Shown here: in pieces, positions 43,781 through 56,300 of the stretch
Layout of the letters: each line of letters starts with the position of its first letter
How positions within the stretch are numbered: the stretch's first letter is position 1
Assembly: GCA_022701365.1 (NCBI GenBank)
Contig: JAKUHH010000025.1
Coordinates: forward strand, 558,001-622,000
From: Mycocentrospora acerina
Lineage: Eukaryota > Ascomycota > Dothideomycetes > Pleosporales
DNA length: 64,000 bases
Direction: 5' to 3'
Notes under the pieces: generated by a model
What the model was told of the DNA's origin: nothing
The model's database searches: none
Seen by the model: the letters and a program-made list of their open reading frames with translations, nothing else
Position numbers and translations under genes: made by a program

Positions 43781-45708
43781 ATGCAACAAGCGTGATGAAG
43801 CGACGATAAGAGAAACAAATACCAAAACGGATCTGATAAAAGCATTGTACATATACACACGGCGGGGCAGAGGGCACGGTTTATGAGAGAGGGCCAATAT
43901 CACAATCATGCGTGATTTGGTCCGGGGACAATCATAGTTCAACAAAAGCGACATGAGACGGGCTGATATCGTTTTATACCCTGCAAGACAGCTTCCTGAG
44001 AAGAAGGGGGACTTGGGTCGGAGTGAATGGATGGCTTGAGGATTCAAGGCACATCAGATGGCGACAGATGGACGGCTCGACTCAATTCTTATCCACCAGA
44101 TGAATATTCAACATTAATGAGAACATGCATAGGATATGTCAATATACCACGTTTCTCTTCAAGTCAGCGCCCTTGAGCATGGTCGTGAAATCATTTTCAA
44201 GACACACATTCATCTGCACTCTCCATGGCCTCAAGATCACAGCACCCTTCACCCACAAAAAGGCACTCACATGAAAACCCGACAGCAACTCCCCTCTTTC
44301 GCACTTCCGTCCACACCCGCATCTCCACATGTCAAACACAAACACTAGTCGTCCTTCCGGCCGCCCGTCGGCACACCCCGAGCCTAGTGCCCCCCCTCTT
44401 ACATGTGAACCATGTCATTCCATCACACCGAGAGCGCGTAAAACCTGCTTTGAGAGAATGTGCAGATTAAACAGCTGTACCAGTGGGAAAGTCTATGCTG
44501 AATGAAATGCACTTTGTTCTTTTTTTTACGTTGGAAAGTGGGAAAATGTTTTCTTTTTATGTGCATAAGTTATTGAAGGTGAAGTGGTGGGTGGATGGGT
44601 GGGTGTGTATATATTAATTGGGAGGGAGAGTGTGTGTGTGTGGGGGGGGGGAGGGGACCTTCATTGAACATAAAGTAAAAGGTTGACTTGTTTGCACGAT
44701 ATTAAATGCGGGGATGTTGAGTGGCGTTTTGAGAAAGCGGGAGTGTTCTTTTCTTTTCTTTTCTTTTTGCGTGTGGAGGTGGGTGTGTATAGTGCTTTCA
44801 ATGAAGGGGGTGGGGGTTGGGTTTTTATGGGTTGAGATAACGGCGCGCGTGGAGCAAGTATGAGAATTGTTCTTTCGTTTGCATCTTGAAATCATGGAAG
44901 CCCATGGAAGGTTTCCTTACTATTGATTTCACTCCAAGATTACTCAACTCCACATCGTTATTAATTTCCATCCTGTTCTCTTCTCCGACTAATCTCTTTA
45001 TGTTTATGCCCAATTATTTTCTGTTTACTCACTCCGAGGTTTGAAATATGTCGCTCCCAGACTACCTTTCATCCCACACTCTCTCATCTTGTTCCCTGGG
45101 TTAATCTCAAATCAATGATTGTCCTCATAGATACACTTTCCCCACCACAATCACACCTACCAAAACAAGACACTTTCCCCACCTCTCGCCCCATTCAAGA
45201 CAACGCCGAGATATCAACGCATGCCAATATATATTTGTAAACACACTACAAAGCCACATTTTACTTGAATTCAATACCGGTTCTTTACTCACTATTGGAT
45301 GTATACAAAAAGTTGTTTTCTTTAACCACTTTCTTACTTCATTGCGCAGAGCCGCATCCTTTTCAGCCCCAGTTGTGCACAAGTTGGAACGCATCGAAAA
45401 GCTTTTTTGCTACACTCACACTAGACTTGTGCGCTTTTCGTTGTGGCTATAAGTCGTTGTTTCACATTTACACAAATAAAACCCACACGTAATCATGTAG
45501 CAGACTGTGATTGAACAACATCATAAAATTTAAACGTAGCCATGGCTAACAACTCCCAGACCTTTCAATTTCCCGGCTATTTAGAGTATTCGTTTCCGTA
45601 CCCATATTGCCTATTTCCACCACCCATAACACCTTTAATTGGGGATATCTTGTAATACATAATGAAGAAAGACACTCTCCCACGTCATTTCCAGCTTGTA
45701 CAAGACCC
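43781..45708. other. 1.9-kb intergenic region, AT-rich
   Basis: Convergent spacer between KGD4 and the peroxygenase gene. GT/GGGT runs lie at 44585-44660 and TTTTC repeats at 44748-44766. Nothing coding could be supported. Confidence 0.5.
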
Positions 45709-46977
45709 CTAAGATGTCTGATCGGGCTTGAGAGCGCAACCAGCGTTCTGGAATACAGGGTTCAACTTTCCAATAGACCAGTTGAGAACGTTAAGAGTAA
45801 GACCAGTAGTAAGACTCAACGAGCTAGGTACTACCTGAGTGCCAGTCTGGTACAACAAGCAGAGTATGTCTCCCGCCTGAGCACTGCTGGGAAGCTTTCC
45901 ACCGGATAAGATGCCTACTGTAGAAGGAAGTGCGTCGAAGTTGTTCTTTCCGACGTTTCCACCAAACAGCTTGGGGTACGCAACATACTGAGCAAGAATC
46001 TCAACTGTCACGTCCATGTTGGAGTAGGGGCTGCGACGACTGAACCAGTTATCTGGGATGCGCTCGGGGGTGTGTCGCCAGCCTCCTGCTGCAGAGGAGT
46101 CCTCGACAGCGCCGAAGAAGGATTTCATGGTTGCAAGATCGGGAGTGCCTTCAGGACCGTACGAGGGGAACAACTCATAGAGGAAGGAAGAGGCTCCGTA
46201 GAGTAGGAGAGCCAACGGGCCGAAGAAGAAGTTATCGTTCTCCTGCACGGACTCGTCGTAGCGCTGGCTTCTGTAGGCCGCTAGAGTATTGCGGTCAAAT
46301 TTGCCACCTGAGACGCGGTCGGCAACTGCCTTCATCTTGGCAAAGAGTGTGCCGTTGAAGCTGTAGTTATCGCCATTGTTGGTGAAGTAATCGCTGCGGG
46401 TAAGCGACGAGTCGGCCTCAAACTTGTTGTGGCCGTTGAGTCCTGGCTGACGGCCCAGTACCCCACCGAGTGACGCGGTGCGAGATGTGGCATCACAACC
46501 GAGACTGAGCTTGCCAGTGACGATATCGCCGTCGAGAGCGACACCGAGCGTGGCAAGGAGAACGGCGAGGTCATAGCCTACATTGTACACGTTCTGTTGT
46601 GCATCAACAAGCTCGTTGAAAGTTACGATACCATCACGAGCCAAAAAATTGTGGTTCGCTGCTGCGTTTAGACCAGGGCATGGTCCACGAATGTCATTTG
46701 GTCCTGGTGCTTGGAAGGCATGCGCAGTGTCGCCATCAGCTGGGACTTTGATCCCACCTCGACCATTTCCTGGAACGCCGTTCTTTGCACCCACATAAGG
46801 GTATTGGCTGGTAACTTGTGCTGCAGGCTGGTGATTTGCGTTGAAGGGACAATTGGCTTGTCTCCTCTCAACTCGATGATTCCTGAAAAGCGAAGAGTCG
46901 ACTCCTGCCTCGCTGGCGACCCATGGGTAGGCCAAGGCACCTGATGCAGAGAGAAGGAGAAGTGATAGTGATTGCAT
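45709..46977 (-). CDS. Secreted heme-thiolate peroxidase (unspecific peroxygenase / chloroperoxidase family)
   Basis: Extracellular heme enzyme of the chloroperoxidase/peroxygenase (peroxidase family 2) class, using H2O2 to oxygenate or halogenate organic substrates. Single exon, 422 residues. Residues 1-16 form a signal peptide (MQSLSLLLLSASGALA). The heme-ligand motif is PCPGLNAAANHNFLARDG, with Cys100 as the axial thiolate. The distal acid-base site reads E187-A-D189-S-S-L-T-R; known peroxygenases have E-G-D or E-H-D here, so Ala is a variant. At least two N-glycosylation sequons (NYS, NGT) fall near residues 205-210. The C-terminal region has FFGAVEDSSAAGGWRHTPERIP and VGILSGG, typical of long-type family members. 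Whether it halogenates or oxygenates cannot be read from sequence. Confidence 0.88.
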   Translation of the reverse strand: MQSLSLLLLSASGALAYPWVASEAGVDSSLFRNHRVERRQANCPFNANHQPAAQVTSQYPYVGAKNGVPGNGRGGIKVPADGDTAHAFQAPGPNDIRGPCPGLNAAANHNFLARDGIVTFNELVDAQQNVYNVGYDLAVLLATLGVALDGDIVTGKLSLGCDATSRTASLGGVLGRQPGLNGHNKFEADSSLTRSDYFTNNGDNYSFNGTLFAKMKAVADRVSGGKFDRNTLAAYRSQRYDESVQENDNFFFGPLALLLYGASSFLYELFPSYGPEGTPDLATMKSFFGAVEDSSAAGGWRHTPERIPDNWFSRRSPYSNMDVTVEILAQYVAYPKLFGGNVGKNNFDALPSTVGILSGGKLPSSAQAGDILCLLYQTGTQVVPSSLSLTTGLTLNVLNWSIGKLNPVFQNAGCALKPDQTS

Positions 46978-49943
46978 ATTGAAAAAAAGTTACTGCCGCA
47001 AGGTCTTTTTTAGGCAGTACCAGTATGAATTGTGGGCTGATAATTGTCTGTAACGATAGTAACGTTTACTTATATATTCATTCTTGATCGTCCCGTACCA
47101 TCGATGGTAACATTCCCATCTTTGGTGCAGTTCGGCAGGCCGAGGCAGTTTGCGAATTTCTAGTCTCTTCATCAATGTCACCCACACTGTCTCCTGCGCC
47201 ATCAAATCATATCTCTTTCAATTGGATCATTCTTCAAACGCATGCTCGTAGCGCAAGATGAGCGGACGATCATTAAGACGTGGGGAATATCACTGTCCAC
47301 ATGATGAATGGATCTTAGATGTAGGAAGACAGGGGTAAAAGAGGATATGGCCGAAAAGGTTAGTCGTCTATGCCGATCTTAGTCGATCTGAGAATAAGTG
47401 GTCAGAAATGGGAATCCTAGTGTGGTAGTCTGGACGGCAGGACCGAACTCCGGAGTGTAATATTTGTTCAAGTCTGGTCAACACATGACGGCGCTACCCC
47501 AGATTCCAAAACCCTGTCGCCGATCTACTGTGACCTACGGAGGTGGCGCACTGCGGGGGAGTCAACTAAACCAATACTTTGAGATGCATTTCCAAACCGA
47601 GGACGTCGATATTTGTCGTGAATTAGTCTCGTTGACAAGCTGTATTCATACTTTGTCGCAATACTTTCGGAAGGTGTCACGTCAGTGGCTTGATTTTTAC
47701 AGCAACCTGCGTTTGAGAAGAGTAAACCTAAGCTTAGCTTGAGCACAAACATTTCGCATAGTAAACAATTTTTGTGAACTTGAAGCTGGATTACCGGAAA
47801 TAACGTAGCTGCTCTATTGCGGTGGTCACGAAAATTAGTATGACACTGTTTGCCTCTCAATGGAAGTGTCGCTCCGCCTCCACACTAAAAGAGCCGTAGG
47901 ATGACAACGGACACCATCTTTGGTCCTTCTTCTGTGGTTGGAAAGACCCTGGGATGACCTGCGTTATTGGGTGGCTAGCGACTTACTAGCTGACCATGAA
48001 CTAACTTACCGACACACCAACCTGAATCATTGCACCAGTACCTGCATAGCGTCGTATGCTGATCGCTCTGGGGTTCACAGTAGCATTGCCAAATTTTGGA
48101 AAAGTACCGAGGTTGACGTAATTACACCTCAAGCAGACGCATGGTCAGAAACTCCCCACAGTCTTAGACTAATGTTGAAGAGGCCGGAGAGAAGATAACA
48201 AGGCCTGCATCGATCTGTCTGCCAAAGTCAAATTCAAATACTAGCGGATTAGACACCGCGCCACACGGTAGGCTTTCCGTACACAATTTTACTGCGAAAG
48301 AAGGTAGCGGTTAGGGAGAGGCATGCGGGAGATGGGCACGTCACGGAACTGTTAATTCGATGTGCCGGCCGCACGTCCAGAGAACGCTGTGATCTACATA
48401 ATGTGACAATCGGCCCACATGTCTTGTCAAAATAATGCCACATGTTATTACGTTCGTTTCTGTAACCCATCAGGGTCAAGAGGGAGTGTAGCAGTGAGCT
48501 GAGTCATTCAGAAGAGGGTGGGGGTTCTCATGTTGAGTGACGTTGTGGAGAGAATAAGCACTGAAAGAAAGGTAGTGGGCTTCGTATACGGATATAGCCC
48601 TACTGTGTCCTAAAACAGGTATACGAGAATTCTATTCCGCCACAAAGTGTTCTAAGTGAACTTACACACTTCTCCCCCTTCCCCACTTCTAACCTCAATG
48701 ATAACCGGGGAGAAATAGCTCGTCTCTGACAACAAAGCTGGCACAACCCCACTATGAAATAAAGTTGGATGTCTTAAAGCTGAGAATTCTGTATGAATGA
48801 TGGAAAATGACCGAGGCTGAGTTGAAGACAGCGTGATATCCGTGTTCTAGTGGACGTAGTCAATCGTCTCTATGATTATCTATTGCCCAAATTGAATATG
48901 GCTGCCCGTTCCAGTAAGGCCATACTTAATATATTCGTACCATAGGAGATATATGCACCGTAGTCTATACTTCAAAGTTGTCCGATTCACTGTACGATGT
49001 GCCGATGGAGGTGGGTATGGATTTCTGCAGTCTACAGAAACAGGTATCATGTGTATGCTGCTTTATTGAGTTTTCTGTACTAGCAGCCTATGCGACGAAA
49101 TGATGAGTGTCCTTGCCGATAACGCAACTGAATATAAGACTCATCACAAGATGGAAAGTGCCGGATTCCGTATTTTCTTCAATTCGATTACTGAGATATA
49201 TTTGGCCGTGATATTAACAAGGATAACATTCTTTTATTGAAGCTAGAAGCTCGAAGCTCGAAGCTCGAAGCTCGAAGCTCGAAGCTCAAATCTCACCTAG
49301 TTCTAGTGAGTGGGACATGTCCTCATTGTGCATGTATGTTTGAGACGTAAGCAGCACAAGTAAATGATTTAAGATTGAGCATAATGTCCATTCTTTTGGG
49401 AATGACAAAACCAGGACCTGTCCAAACAGGCAGACTTTTCAACCACAACAGGATCTCTTATTGGTTCTGAGCACCATACGAATATATTGAGACAGTACCT
49501 GTACCCCATCAGGGACACTCGATGGTATGCGGCAGTATTTGCAAGACGTAATAGCCCTAGGACGTAGATACCGTACTTGATTATCCAAGTTGGTATATTT
49601 CAGGGAGTGCTGTCTCGTCGTTCTGTCAATTGAAGCTGTGCTGCCTGCTGCCAGAGCCAATGCGTTCGACAAATGAATACTATAAGCATAATATCTTAGG
49701 CTGAGGTAGTGTCCACAAGATCAGCGAATTTCGATACTTAGTTTAATGATGCGAGGACAGGCTGCTGAAAGTAGTTTGGGAGAATATTTTAGGCGATTCT
49801 ATGGATGTTCTGGATCAGGTTACCGCGAGCTCCGGCATGACGTCATCTCTTCGCACTGCGGAATTACTGTTGACGAAACTTCTTCGACAGCGCCAGCGTC
49901 TCCATCTACTGTAACCAATTTTCTATCTGGATCAGAGATAAAC
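46978..49943. other. 3-kb AT-rich intergenic region with a 6 x 7-bp tandem repeat
   Basis: No gene could be supported. It includes the peroxygenase promoter (46978 upward) and six perfect GAAGCTC units at 49246-49287. Short frames on both strands lack family features. The frame leading into the next gene is open from 49746 and could extend that protein by 66 residues if an upstream ATG is used. Confidence 0.5.
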
Positions 49944-50596
49944 ATGTCAGAATCACTCGCCGCGTTTAGAAGTCATAGGAGCAGCACTGATCTGCGTCAG
50001 CTCGCAGAAGAGCACCTGCAGCATGAGTGAGTACCAAGTACATTGGCATCAGCAACAACTGACATAGTGCAGCTTAAACCAACAAGACCGGGATCTTCTG
50101 AAGAGTGCCGGCAGTAAGGTATCGACTCATGCGACAGTTGCATCTTTAGCCGGGCTTGGCCTTGGAGTTTACTTTGCCTTTCGCCTGAGAACGATGAGGC
50201 TAGCGTACTTCAATGCCTTCAAGGCGATGGAGAAGCCAGTGGAGGTGAGATTTGCGGATGGTCGAACCGGTATGTCTTTCTTGCACCTTTACCACGTTTG
50301 GTATTGACTCTGAGACTTCCGCAGAACCCATACCAGACATTTCAGCCAAGCTCGCACCCTCAAAATGGAGCGATGCTGCCACGTACTTCTTCTTCTCTGT
50401 CGGCGGTCTTTTCCTTGGTGGAGAAATTGGCTTGCTGACTGGCGCGGCCTCGGCATCCAGCACCATAACAAAGGATCCCGCAGCAAGAGAGAGAATCGAG
50501 AAGGCGTTCAAGAACTACCGGATAGACGTCTTGAAGCGTGAGATACAGCAGTTGGAGGGCAAGAGCCGATTCGAAGAGTTCTTTAGCTCGCCTTAG
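49944..50596 (+). CDS. Small two-TM membrane protein of unknown function
   Basis: Exons 49944-50026, 50073-50269 and 50325-50596 give 183 residues. Introns are 46 and 55 bp with GTGAGT and GTATGT donors and GCAG acceptors. The N-terminus is charged (SSTDLRQLAEEHLQ). There are two hydrophobic segments: about residues 44-62 (ATVASLAGLGLGVYFAF) and 105-130 (ATYFFFSVGGLFLGGEIGLL), separated by a FADGRTEPIPD loop. The C-terminal helix is basic and charged (KNYRIDVLKREIQQLEG). I recognise a conserved-looking fungal membrane protein but no named family. The alternative start at 49746 is possible; 49944 was chosen because the segment before it is low complexity. Confidence 0.72.
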
Positions 50597-51170
50597 TCGA
50601 TTATAACGAGCTGCGATAAGACTACATGTACTAGTGTTGTATAGTGTGAATATCTGTCAACCGTCACAAGGAAGTGATAAAGTAATAGAGAAACTGGTAG
50701 ATAAACATGGCTTTCTCGTTGGTGTCTTGAGGGTTCGCCATTGATCTGGAGGGATCAGCAGGAGCCAACACTACATCCGTTCCAACCGACAGCCTGATGA
50801 AACCCAAGATTAAAGAGGCCGAGGCCCATAATTATAACTGCGCCATAGGCTGGAGGCGCAATGACCCCTGCGATGCTCATGCGGCTCCGGGCGATCGTTG
50901 GCTGGAGGAGAAGCTTGATCGACGCCAAGCAGGACCTTGACGTCAGGGCCAAGTTCTGATAGGAGAAAAAAGGCACTGCCTGTTTCAACCTGCCGATAAT
51001 CGTCAACAACAACATCATTATCGTCGCCGCTGTTTTGCTTCTTTCCCGACCTCTACACTTGGACAGCTTGTTGTCCATCTTCCGTTCGCTTTTTGAGTCA
51101 CGTCTGCTATCCATCTGCATCCAAAGGGGTTTCTTTACGCGAAGTATTTGTTTAGTTCAGTCCACTCACC
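50597..51170. promoter_or_regulatory. Intergenic region upstream of the PLC-X gene
   Basis: 574 bp with the 3' end of the two-TM gene and the leader of the PLC-X gene. A minus-strand frame at 50755-51120 has a hydrophobic stretch, but no start context or family match supports it. Confidence 0.4.
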
Positions 51171-52624
51171 ATGAAGGGGACGATCCTATTTATCCTATGG
51201 CTCGCGGGCCTAAACGTCGCCCAAGACAGTTCCTCACGGTCATCACAATCCCCTTCGATTGTGACCTTGACTGGTAGTCAGAGACAGTTGACGAACGAGG
51301 GAGGGGCTGTCACAGTTCCGTCAGACTTCGAAGGAAGCACCATTGCCACCATGACTAGGTCAGCGCGTTCCAGCATTACTGGATCTTCTGGAGTATCATC
51401 CGGAGTGTCATCTGGATCTTCAAACGGAACGATCTCATCAGAGAACCCTCTGACAGCAATTGGAGGAAGCAACAGGACGAGAACCCCAACTGCTTCCGGT
51501 ACATCACCAGCTACACCGCAGAACACACAGCCATGCAACAACTACCTCGAGTTTTGCAACAGACGCTACTCCAATATTACTGAAGTTGCCGCACACAACT
51601 CAATGTTCACGAGGGCCAAGAATGCTGGGCGGAACCAAGATTATGGAGTTACCCAGCAGCTGAATGATGGCATCCGTGTACTGCAGGGCCAAGCGCATCT
51701 TGTTAACGGAACCCTGCGGTACTGTCACAGCTCCTGTAATCTCCTCGACGCTGGAACGGTTGAGGCCTACCTTCGCGAAGTCGAGACATGGGTTTCTGCG
51801 CATCCCTTTGATGTTATTACCATAATCTTCGGGAATTATGACTACGAAAAGAAAGATGCAAACGGCAAGCCACTTGTGACCTCTTCCAACTTTGTCGACC
51901 CAATAGAGAAGTCTGGCCTGATGCAATACATTTACCAGCCTCCCAAAACTGCCATGACGCTCGACGAATGGCCTACGCTTGGCGAGATGCTCCTTAAACA
52001 AAAGAGAGTGGTAACATTTATCGATTACAACTTTGATACGGACGCCGTTCCGTGGATGCTGTGGCAGTTTTACAACGTCTGGGAGACACCATATTCTCCC
52101 ACAAACCCCTCCTTTCCTTGCACAATTGACCGGCCTGATGGTCTCGGCAATGAGAAGGCGAAGACGATGATGTACATGGCCAATGCGTAAGTATCTTTGG
52201 CAATCGATGATGATCAAAAACTAAATTTGTATAGCAACCTTAATGTGGAAATTGCATTTGCAGGGATTAACCTGCTGATCCCGGATTATACTGCGCTGAA
52301 TGTTACAAATGCTGCTCAGGGAAACGGGAGCGTTGGTCTCATGGCCAATGGATGCACTGGTAAGTCAAAGTCTCTTTATTTTTGTCAGAGATATGCTCAC
52401 AAATCCTCGTAGCTACTTGGGGTCGTCCACCTAACTTCCTTCTCGTCGACTTCTACAATCAAGGTCCTACCAACGGCAGTGTCTTCGAAGTTGCCGCGCG
52501 AGCGAACAACGTCACGTACACCCGAGATTGCTGCGGTACAGCATCGTTGGCAAATGTAATCTTCCACCCTTCCACCACATACTTTGGGTTTGTGGTAGCG
52601 GTAGCAGTGGCTATGATACTATAG
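51171..52624 (+). CDS. GPI-anchored PLC-X-domain phosphodiesterase-like protein
   Basis: Secreted cell-surface protein of the PI-PLC X-domain superfamily, related to the single-domain bacterial and fungal forms. Exons 51171-52186, 52235-52359 and 52413-52624 give 450 residues. Residues 1-18 form a signal peptide. Residues ~20-118 are a Ser/Thr/Gly stalk, likely O-glycosylated. The X domain starts at PCNNYLEFCNRRYSNITEVAAHNS with catalytic His142; the second catalytic His186 lies in RYCHSSCNLLDAGTVE. VITIIFGNYDY and RVVTFIDYNFD are the barrel strands. The C-terminus is a hydrophobic GPI signal (FVVAVAVAMIL) after small residues. No C2 or Y domain is present, so it is not a canonical signalling PLC. 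Substrate unknown. Confidence 0.86.
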
Positions 52625-53389
52625 AGCTGTGGATGAGGTAATATGTAGCGTAATAGACCTAGACATTGGATTGAGCATTTTGGCATGCGAAGGTGTTATG
52701 GTGTTAAAAAGACTAGGCATAGTTGGGTCGGTTAGAGACACCCATTTGCGTTACGACAAGCGTTTTTAGTCTGATTTTATTTCAGTTTTTTAGTTCCATC
52801 AATAATGATTGAATTTCCGGCCTTTTTTGTCGCAGTATTTTCTTGCGTCATTGACCTGAAAATTTTCTTATGGTATAAGCTAACAAAAAGACTGACCTGC
52901 ATGATGCTGTGGTTAGAAGGGTTACATGGTCGGCTAACATACGGCAATGCAGATGGGTGGGCATTTAGAAAAACTAGCTGTATCATCAATAGCAACGCAT
53001 AGGTTCTGTAAAAAAAAAAAAGAACTGCTTTTCACAAGCAAAATTTGTGCTGATACGCAGTCTCTCTATCCTCGGAATGAGTGGATAATGGATGTGCTTG
53101 GAATGAGAGTGTATTAACTATGTGTATTGATTAGTTATTGTGATGGTATTAATTTCCTCATAAATGCTCCTAATGTCGCCTCGGCTGTAAGTGTCCCTGC
53201 TTAGTCAAGCAATTCCACCTCGTAGCATTACAGACCGAAAAAATACTATACTGATGGCAGGTTTGTGCGGAGCCTGTCTACCCCCAATCCCTACTCGCGT
53301 CTAAAAAATCTTCATACTCAAACTTACCCCTGCCTGGCGTTCAGTCGTAGCGTATCTTTGAATGTCGATGTAGCTGTCATTTACACTCC
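52625..53389. other. Convergent AT-rich spacer
   Basis: Lies between the 3' ends of the PLC-X gene and the hybrid histidine kinase gene. It contains an A12 tract near 53010. Nothing coding was seen. Confidence 0.5.
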
Positions 53390-56300
53390 TCAGGCAGGAG
53401 ACAAGGCTTCGTCCTCATTGTCAGCATCGCTTGTTTCTTCTAGCCGCAGGGGCAGTATTTTCTTCTCCTTTTTCCTCCTCTCCTTCTTCAGAAGTTCCTC
53501 CAGCTCCTTGAAATTGACTGGCTTTGTCATGAAGTGGTCGATTCCCGAGCTCCAGGCCTCAAGTTTCGCGCTTGCAGACGCGAGGCCCGTTAGCGCGATG
53601 ATGCACGACCGGTCCATATTGTAGTCTTTCTCGTGTTGGCGGATAGATCGTGTGGCTGTCATGCCGTCCATGACAGGCATGGACATGTCTAGCGAAAGTC
53701 AGCATGTGTTAGCTCTTCGGGTTAATATATACTTGAAGCAGTGAGAGGGGGACGATAAGACGAGGCAAAGAAAGAATATTTACCCATTAGGATAATGTCA
53801 AATTTAATACTGCTTCCTTGGTATGCGTGGAGTGCTTCCAGGCCATTTTCGGATTCTTCATGCTCCAGATTTCGCTTTTTCATGAATGTCCCAAGAAGCT
53901 GACGCTAGTCAGTCTGTTGCAAGCAGAGTTTTGTGAATGTAGGTAAACCGACTTTCCGATTGATCGCATTGTCATCGACAACCAGTATCTGTGGCGCACC
54001 CGACTTCTCCGGAAGAGAGAATGAGATTGTGTGATCCATGAGGCCAGATTTTGCTGCAGATTCCGCAGCGTCAGAGGGCTCAATGATAGGTGGAGGACTC
54101 AACAGCGTTAGAGAACCCAGGGCCTCATTACCAAAACCGCTACTATCGTGAGGCAATGCGGAAGGCGAACCGATGTGCGGGAGGTTCTCGTCGGGGTGGT
54201 CAAAGCGATCTAGGCATTTGTTAAGCATGTACGCGAGTTTGAATGGCCCACAACTAGATCGTGTTAGCAACAGTGTCAAGGTGGCATTGAAAAAGCTTGG
54301 CCTACGGTTGTGTTATGATCTCAACAACACTCTCCTTGTTAATTATGCGGGCATCTGAGCGAAGTGTAGCTGCTTCTAGGGCATCCATCGCAACAAATAT
54401 CGTCATGGGAGCTCGTTGATTGGTACCTCTACCTCGCCGAATGGCTGAAAGATAATCGAAAGAAGGCTCGGGACAGATGACAACATCAGTATTGAGCTCT
54501 GTCCAATCTTTAGTTCGAACAACGTCCATCTTGAGATGACTAGATAAAGTCGAAGCCATGGCACTAGTAAAACGCCTGAGACCCTCTATAGATTGTTCCA
54601 AGTCAACTTTATGAGATTCATCTTTCGGCAGCTTCTCGAGAATACTGATTCGTCGACCTTCTAAACGTGGAAGCCAGCCCAAATACTCGGAACGCTGGGG
54701 CGAGCATGCCTGAGATGATTCTGATTTAGTCAAGGACAGCTTCACGGTGAGTTTGGTACCAACAGCAGGATCGCTGCTAATTTCGACCTTTCCGCCATTT
54801 GTCTCAAGGATCTGGCGGACAATGCTGAGACCGAGTCCTGTATCAGAGGAGAAGTGAGTGAATACCTCAAACAGAGTCAGGATACTGATGTCTACTTACC
54901 AGTCCCGCTCACATGTGGATTTTCTTGGGAGAAAGGCTGGAAAGCCTTGTTTGCTAGAAACGGGGAACTCATGCCAGAGCCAGAATCGGTGACGGTAAGT
55001 GTGACCGTTTTAGAAGAACCATTGCCTTTGACAGGATCACTGGCATGTAATGAAACATTGATATGTCCGGACTCAGCTAAAAGAAGAAATAATCAATATT
55101 TGTTTCTAGTGTGTATGGTGATATCCGCCCTAAATCCTTTTGCGAAAGAAGGATATGGAAATATAAGGTAGTCAGAAGTGATATCCGCATTGTACTTACC
55201 AGAATCAAATCAGGCATCGCAAAGTACAATACGTCAATTGAGACAGGATTCTAAATCCAAAATAAAGGAAAGTGATTTTACGTACTGTACTTTACGGCGT
55301 TGCCAAAAATGTTCATAACGATTCTCTTCCAGGATCCTACTGGAAAACAGAAGAGCCAGTTTTCCTCATATGCTATATCAAGTACGATGTACGTAGTTTT
55401 GCGTTTCGGAGCAGAATTTTTGTATGTGGTTCGAGTGTGGCTAGGAGAGGACGGATTTGTTGTCTCCAATTCTCGCACGCTGGACACAAAGATGTAAGAG
55501 GACGCCGAGAAGACGGCCTCTACTACCTCTTCTGTAGCAAGTCCAAGATCAAACGCGGTATCCTTTGATCGTCGGCTCTTCAACGGTTTCGATGATAGGC
55601 GTATCGTATTCGAGTTCATTAGTCTTCTTGAGGATACGTGTTTTTTAGATTCGCTGATCTTTGCGTAGTCCATCACATGATTTATCGTATCGAGGAGAGT
55701 TTGACCACAAGCGTTCAAGGAGTTGAGCATGCTTGACTGGAAAGAATCAAGCTGAGTGTCTTTGATGAATTCTAGGCTGCCGAGTATCCCGTGTAGAGGG
55801 GAACGTAACTCGTGTGAGATGGAGGCAACAAATGTAGTCTTGGCCTAGAAGTAGCAGAACGGTCAGCCGAATATTATAGGCAGCAGAAGCAGAAGCAGCA
55901 GCAGCAGCATGCAGATGGCAAAGCTACGCCAAGTATTGCAGCAAACACAACGTTCTCGGGGCTTTAACGAAGCTACGCAAAGTCTTCAAAGCAGTACGAA
56001 AAAGAACAGAACAACGTACCTGATTCAAGGCTATAGCGTCTAATCTCGATAATTCACGCATAATGGAATGACTAAAAATCTTGAAATAAGGAAGATCAAC
56101 CGACGCAGACAGTAGTCGGTCCTCACTACGACTCCAACACAGACACCCTGCAAACCACCTCGATCGTTCGTAGTCCCAGAACGGTATGAAAGCAACACTT
56201 CGAACGGCAGAAAATGTCTCTTCGATAGCTTTTGCACATCTTTGCTTCCGACTGCCAGAGTTCTTTCCCCTTGTTGGAAAGTCAGAGTTAGAGTTGTCTG

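Noticed and set aside
50755..51120. Minus-strand frame of 121 residues with a hydrophobic end, upstream of the PLC-X gene
   Set aside because: No family features, and it overlaps the expected promoter and leader of the PLC-X gene.
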